Position numbers and translations under genes: made by a program. From Elusimicrobiota bacterium (lineage in GTDB: Bacteria > Elusimicrobiota > Elusimicrobia > UBA1565 > UBA9628): 12,566 bases of DNA. The stretch covers positions 1 to 12,566 of the forward strand of contig JAGWMT010000071.1 in assembly GCA_028871595.1 (NCBI GenBank), given 5' to 3'. The stretch's first letter is position 1. Each line of letters begins with the position of its first letter. The notes beneath the pieces were generated by a model that had not been told where the DNA came from, made no database searches, and was given only the letters and a program-made list of their open reading frames with translations. This document shows, in pieces, positions 8,611 through 12,566 of this stretch.

Positions 8611-10662
8611 ATGCGCGCGTCCGCGATCGCCGTACTGCTCGTCTGGACGTCGGCCCTCGGGCCGGCGTCGGCGGCCATCGTCGCGCCCGACCTGGCGCTG
8701 ATGCAGGAGCAGAACCGGATCAAGGCCGACTCCGAGATGCGCATCCAGCGCGACGTCCTGGATCCGATCCTGGGCAAGGGGAAGGCGGCTCCTTTCGTGG
8801 ACGTCGAGATGGAGATCAAGGCTGAAAGCGAGGAGTCCACGCGCGCGGGCATGGGCATCTCGGAGAAGTACAAGGAGAAGGCTCCGGCGCCGCGCGGGGG
8901 CATGCAGACGACCTTCGTCCTGCCCGGAATCCCGAAGCCGAAGACGATCACCGCGCAGCAGCAGACGCCGGAGAAGCCGGAGATGTCCCAGGCCCAGCAG
9001 GCCCAGCAGGTCAAGGGCATCGACGAGCAGCGCTTCGCCATCAATCCCGTGTTCAAGCGCCTGCAGGTCACCGTGATCCACGACGACACGGTGCTCAAGG
9101 ACAAGGCTCAGATCGACCTGGTGCGCTCGCGCATCGTGGACGCGATGGGGCAGTACAAGCTGGCGCCGGACCAGGTCGCGTTCCGCCCCACGAAATTCGA
9201 CAAGCCCCCGCTGGTGGACTGGCGGGAGGATTTCAAGAAGCCTTCGGTGTACCTGCCCCTGCTTTATGCTCTTCTGCTTTTGATGTTCCTGTCGTTCCTG
9301 TTCGGACCCTTGACCCGCTTCTTCCGGCAGTACGTCGCCGCGCTGCGCGAGAAGAAGCAGGGGGAGTACGAGGTCCTCAACAAGGCGGAAGAGGAAGGCA
9401 AGGACGGGAAGGAGGACGGCGACGAATCTCTCGAGGAGCTCTCGAAGGGCGAACTCGACATCATGCTGGGACGCAAGCCGCCGGAGCCGCCGCCGGCGCC
9501 GCCGGAGGAGGACGAGTCCATGAAGAAGTTCGAACCGTTCGCGTACATCACCGAGGAGAACTTCAAGCGACTGGGCAACCTCTTTCTGGTCCGCCAGGAC
9601 GAGCCGTGGCTGGTCGCCGTCGTCCTGACCTATCTGAAGCCGGACATCGCGCGCGCGACCTTGACGTCCCTGCCGGTCGAGATGCAGGCCAAGGTGGCGA
9701 TCGAGGCGCTGAAGATCCGTCAGGTGACCCGCGAGCAGTTGATGGCCATCGACGCGGACATTAAGGAGAGCGTGGATTTCGTGGTGGGCGGCATGGAGCG
9801 CCTGACCCAGCTCCTGGACGAGGCGGACACCCTGACGCGCGCGAATATCCTGCAGTACCTGAAGAACGAGAAGCCCGACGTCTATCAGCGGGTGCGCCTG
9901 TTCATCCTGACTTTCGACGACGTGGTCACCTTCCCGGACCGCGACATGCAGACCATCGTGCGCGAGATGAAGACCGAGTCCATGGCGAAGGCGCTGCAGG
10001 GCGCTCCCCCGGACGTGGTGAACAAGTTCCTGTCGAACATGTCCACCGGCGCCGCGTCTTTGCTCAAGGAATCCATCGAATACGCCCAGGGCCTCACCGC
10101 CGCCCAGGTGGAGGAGGAGCGCTCGAAGATCATGGACGTGATCAAGGTGCTCGAGAAGGAGGGCAAGATCAACGTCCGTCAGGGTCGCGGCGACGCGTTC
10201 TCCGGCTTCCACGAGGAGGTGGCCAGCGAGCGTTCGGAGAAATACGAGCCCCGCACGCGCGCGGCCGAGCAGGCCGTCGCCCAGCTCTTGAACGACACGA
10301 ACGCCGGCCCGGCCGGCGCGCCGTCAACGGGGCCTTCCGCGGCGCCGAAAGCCGCGGCTCCGGCGTCCGCGCCGGCTCCGGCCGCGGCCCCCGCTCCCGC
10401 CCAGGCGGCCCAGGCGCAGCAGTATTTTCAAGCGGGCGTGCAAAGCCACGACGCGAGTCAGTTTCCCCAGGCCGTCCAGTATCTGGAGTACGCGCTGTCG
10501 CTCGATCCGTCGCTTTGGCAGGCGAAGCAGTACCTGGGCAACTGCTACGTGCAGTTGGGCCGCGCGAGCGAGGCCATCGCCCAGTTCGAGGCCGTGCTGG
10601 CCGTCAACCCGGACCCCGGCCTGCGGCAGTGGGTGGACGGCATGAAGGCTCAGGCGATTTGA
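8611..10662 (+). CDS. FliF (RBM3)-FliG fusion membrane protein with C-terminal TPR
   Basis: 683 residues. The signal peptide is 1-22. Residues 30-200 match the third ring-building motif of FliF: 'SEMRIQRDVLDPILGKGK' (41-58), a disordered Pro/Gln-rich insert, then 'VFKRLQVTVIHDD' (147-159), akin to FliF 'QRLSVAVVV'. One TM helix (about 213-233) follows, like the second TM of FliF. An acidic, Pro-rich cytoplasmic linker (250-310) contains 'LSKGELDIML' (277-286). Residues 317-420 read as FliG-M and 425-523 as FliG-C ('FDDVVTFPDRDMQTIVREM', 'ALQGAPPDVVNKFLSNMS'), ungapped against E. coli FliG over the last ~60 residues. An Ala/Pro linker (565-600) leads to a TPR (601-668). FliF RBM1/2, the first TM of FliF and FliG-N are missing. 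The torque charges of FliG are mostly replaced. Homology is inferred by eye; function in a non-flagellar or divergent rotor-like complex is inference. Confidence 0.82.
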   Translation: MRASAIAVLLVWTSALGPASAAIVAPDLALMQEQNRIKADSEMRIQRDVLDPILGKGKAAPFVDVEMEIKAESEESTRAGMGISEKYKEKAPAPRGGMQTTFVLPGIPKPKTITAQQQTPEKPEMSQAQQAQQVKGIDEQRFAINPVFKRLQVTVIHDDTVLKDKAQIDLVRSRIVDAMGQYKLAPDQVAFRPTKFDKPPLVDWREDFKKPSVYLPLLYALLLLMFLSFLFGPLTRFFRQYVAALREKKQGEYEVLNKAEEEGKDGKEDGDESLEELSKGELDIMLGRKPPEPPPAPPEEDESMKKFEPFAYITEENFKRLGNLFLVRQDEPWLVAVVLTYLKPDIARATLTSLPVEMQAKVAIEALKIRQVTREQLMAIDADIKESVDFVVGGMERLTQLLDEADTLTRANILQYLKNEKPDVYQRVRLFILTFDDVVTFPDRDMQTIVREMKTESMAKALQGAPPDVVNKFLSNMSTGAASLLKESIEYAQGLTAAQVEEERSKIMDVIKVLEKEGKINVRQGRGDAFSGFHEEVASERSEKYEPRTRAAEQAVAQLLNDTNAGPAGAPSTGPSAAPKAAAPASAPAPAAAPAPAQAAQAQQYFQAGVQSHDASQFPQAVQYLEYALSLDPSLWQAKQYLGNCYVQLGRASEAIAQFEAVLAVNPDPGLRQWVDGMKAQAI

Positions 10663-10685
10663 CGGGAAACTAAGGAGACACGATT

Positions 10686-12566
10686 ATGGCGCCCGACGAC
10701 AAGATCCCGCCCAAACCCCCGGTCCCGCCGCCGCTGCCGCCCACGAGCGGTCGCCCGCCGGTTCCTCCGCCCCTGCCCGGGGCGAGCGCTCCGATCCCGC
10801 CGCGCCTGCCGAGCGGAGCGCCGTCCCTGCCGCCGATGCCCGGCATGGGTTCTTTGGGCCTGCCGCCTCGCGCGCCCGGCCTGCCCGGTCTCCCCGCGAT
10901 GCCGACCGCCGCGCAGCCTCCGGCGCCGCCGGCGTTCGCCGCCAAGCCGGCCCGCGACGTGGAGAAGGAGCTCGAGGAGAAGGTCGACAAGGTCAAGGAT
11001 TCCTACGAAAAGAAGCTGGCCGAACTGGAGCGGCGCCTGCAGGAGGAGCGCGAGAAGATGCTCGTCTCCCAGGTGAAGAGCCAGGAGGAGCAGGTCACCG
11101 CCGCGAAGGTCGAGGTGAGCCTCAAGGAGCTCCAGGACCGCCTGCGCCGGGACCGCCGCGATCAGGAGAGCGAGGAGAACCGCCTCAAGCTGGAGAAGAA
11201 GGCCCAGGAATTGGAGGCCCGTCTGGCGCAGGAGCGCGAGACGTGGGTCGCCACTCTCAAAAACCAGCTGGGCGCCCGCGAGGCCCAGGAGAAGGAGGTC
11301 GAGACGCACTTCGCCATGCGCCTCCAGGAGATGGAGCGCCGCTGGCTGGAGGAGAAGGCCAACTGGCAGAAGATCGCCCTGGCGAAGGACGACGAGGTCC
11401 GCACCTTGCGTTCCCTGGCCGAGAAGCTCAAGGGGGCCGACACCGAACTGTCGAAGACCTCCTCCGAGAAGAAGATTCTGGAGGAGCGCGTCGCCGAGCT
11501 GGCCAAGGATCGGGCCGAGGCGCTGGCGCGCCTGCAGAACGCGGCGGAGCGCGAGAAGGAATTGATCCAGCTCCGCGCCGACCTGACCTTGACCCGCCAG
11601 CAGGGCGCGTTGATCCAGGAGCGCTTGGAGCGGGACCTGGCCGCGCTGCGCTCCAGCGCGCGCGAGCGCGAGGAGCGCCTGCTGTCCGACCAGGAGCGCC
11701 TGCAGCGCGATCTCAGCGGCTTCAAACAGCGCTTCGACGCGGAGAAGGAGTCCGAGCAGCGGCGCCTGAAGATGGAGTACGAGGGCGAGCTGGCCCAGCA
11801 GAAGGGGAACGCCGAGCGGGCCCAGGCCGAGCTGCAGCGCCTGCGCGCGGTGTGCGGCGCGCTGGAGCGGCAGTCCGCCTCCGCGCGCGCTCAACTGGAG
11901 GAACTGAAACGTTCTGCCGGCGAGTGGGAGCGCACGCAGGAGCGCTACAAGGCCGAGTTCGTCGTGCTCCAGCGCAAGTGGGTGGAGCGTGAGAAGGAAG
12001 TCCGCGCCGAAGCGACGGCGCAGTCCCTCCAGATGCTGGAGTCCGAGAAGACGCGGCTCAAGATCCAGGCCCAGGACGAGCTGAACCAGCGCGCGGCGAA
12101 GATCGCGGACCAGCTTCGGCAGGAGAACGAGGCCGAACAGCGGCGCCTGGAGGCGAAGCTGCGCGCGGACCTGGAGGAGGAGCTCCAGGGGCGCCGCCAG
12201 GAGATGCAGGGAGAGATCTCGCGCTTGAACCGGGAGGTGTCCCAGAAGGACGCCGCGTGGTCGGAGCGCCTGCTGGCCAAGGAGTCGGACCTCCTGGCGG
12301 CGCGCTCGCGCGCCGACGAGAGCGCGGGCCGCTTGACCCGCGAGGAGGAGATCCGGCAGGCGCTGGACCTCCGCGTCCAGGAGCTGGAGAAGGCGGCGCA
12401 GGACGGACGCGAGGAGGCGGGACGCCTTTCGTCCATGCTGCGCGACACGCAGCAGCGGCTGGCCGTCGCCGACGCCGAGCGCGCCCGTTTGGACCACGAG
12501 AAGACCGAGCTGGAGCGGCTGTCCACCGCCCAAGCCGCGCAGATCAACGGACTGCAGGAAGCGTTG
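10686..12566 (+). CDS. large proline-rich/coiled-coil protein (3' partial)
   Basis: The frame stays open for 627 codons to the window edge with no stop, so the protein is longer. ATG 10686 has AAGGAG (10672-10677) 8 nt upstream and follows the FliF-FliG-like stop by 23 nt, in the same transcription unit. Residues 7-85 are almost entirely Pro, Gly, Ala, Leu and Ser with repeated 'PPVPPPLP' motifs. From about residue 90 the sequence is continuous charged heptad-type coiled coil, rich in Glu, Lys, Arg, Gln and Leu, without a membrane segment or recognisable catalytic motif. No signal peptide is seen, so it should be cytoplasmic. It could be a filament, tether or scaffold on the cytoplasmic face of the preceding membrane protein; that is inference from gene order. 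The large antisense open frame here is a Leu-rich shadow. Confidence 0.85.
   Translation, partial: MAPDDKIPPKPPVPPPLPPTSGRPPVPPPLPGASAPIPPRLPSGAPSLPPMPGMGSLGLPPRAPGLPGLPAMPTAAQPPAPPAFAAKPARDVEKELEEKVDKVKDSYEKKLAELERRLQEEREKMLVSQVKSQEEQVTAAKVEVSLKELQDRLRRDRRDQESEENRLKLEKKAQELEARLAQERETWVATLKNQLGAREAQEKEVETHFAMRLQEMERRWLEEKANWQKIALAKDDEVRTLRSLAEKLKGADTELSKTSSEKKILEERVAELAKDRAEALARLQNAAEREKELIQLRADLTLTRQQGALIQERLERDLAALRSSAREREERLLSDQERLQRDLSGFKQRFDAEKESEQRRLKMEYEGELAQQKGNAERAQAELQRLRAVCGALERQSASARAQLEELKRSAGEWERTQERYKAEFVVLQRKWVEREKEVRAEATAQSLQMLESEKTRLKIQAQDELNQRAAKIADQLRQENEAEQRRLEAKLRADLEEELQGRRQEMQGEISRLNREVSQKDAAWSERLLAKESDLLAARSRADESAGRLTREEEIRQALDLRVQELEKAAQDGREEAGRLSSMLRDTQQRLAVADAERARLDHEKTELERLSTAQAAQINGLQEAL

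Noticed and set aside
10650..12533. 627-codon minus-strand frame opposite the coiled-coil gene
   Set aside because: Leu/Gln-rich mirror of Glu/Lys/Gln codons. The plus strand has a Shine-Dalgarno, a starting ATG and uninterrupted heptads.

Overview
The window is GC-rich (roughly two-thirds G+C), densely coding DNA from a Gram-negative bacterium. It encodes an outer-membrane beta-barrel, signal peptides and a periplasm-to-cytoplasm membrane protein. An oxygen-sensitive ferredoxin-dependent 2-oxoglutarate oxidoreductase and a perfect FNR-type box point to anaerobic or facultative life. The PorV/UPF0164-type barrel with TPRs recalls Elusimicrobiota and similar deep-branching Gram-negatives, but I cannot fix the phylum from this window.

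Layout. Positions 1-211 hold the end of an FHA-like gene, followed by a GC-rich intergenic stretch with terminator-like hairpins. A small putative secreted protein follows (335-766). A promoter with an FNR box then drives korA-korB-sucC-sucD (900-5958). This operon converts 2-oxoglutarate to succinyl-CoA with reduced ferredoxin, then to succinate with nucleotide triphosphate formation (or runs in reverse). An AT-rich, almost perfect palindrome sits between korB and sucC. A strong intrinsic terminator (5977-6009) closes the operon and also lies at the end of a convergent gene for a small single-TM Pro/Ala-rich protein (6660-6019, minus strand).

From about 6661 to the window end is an envelope-machine locus. 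Divergent sigma70-type promoters lie back to back. The rightward one makes a leader of about 200 nt carrying a GEMM-I (cyclic di-GMP class I) riboswitch ahead of a PorV-like beta-barrel/TPR protein (GTG start at 6965). Next, from its own promoter, is the most unusual gene (8611-10662). It has a signal peptide, a FliF RBM3-like periplasmic domain, one TM helix, an acidic linker with a FliM-like 'LSxxELDxxL' motif, FliG middle and C-terminal domains, and a TPR. It reads as a FliF-FliG rotor chimera in which the classic torque residues of FliG-C are mostly replaced. Co-directional and closely spaced behind it is a very long proline-rich/coiled-coil protein that runs off the window (10686 onward).

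Two themes cross the window. Three genes appear to have a -10 hexamer only 6-8 nt before the start codon, predicting leaderless mRNAs, while the remaining complete starts have Shine-Dalgarno sequences. The right half looks like a cyclic-di-GMP-linked envelope apparatus built partly from flagellar rotor parts. Its function (gliding, adhesion, secretion scaffold) is not determinable here.
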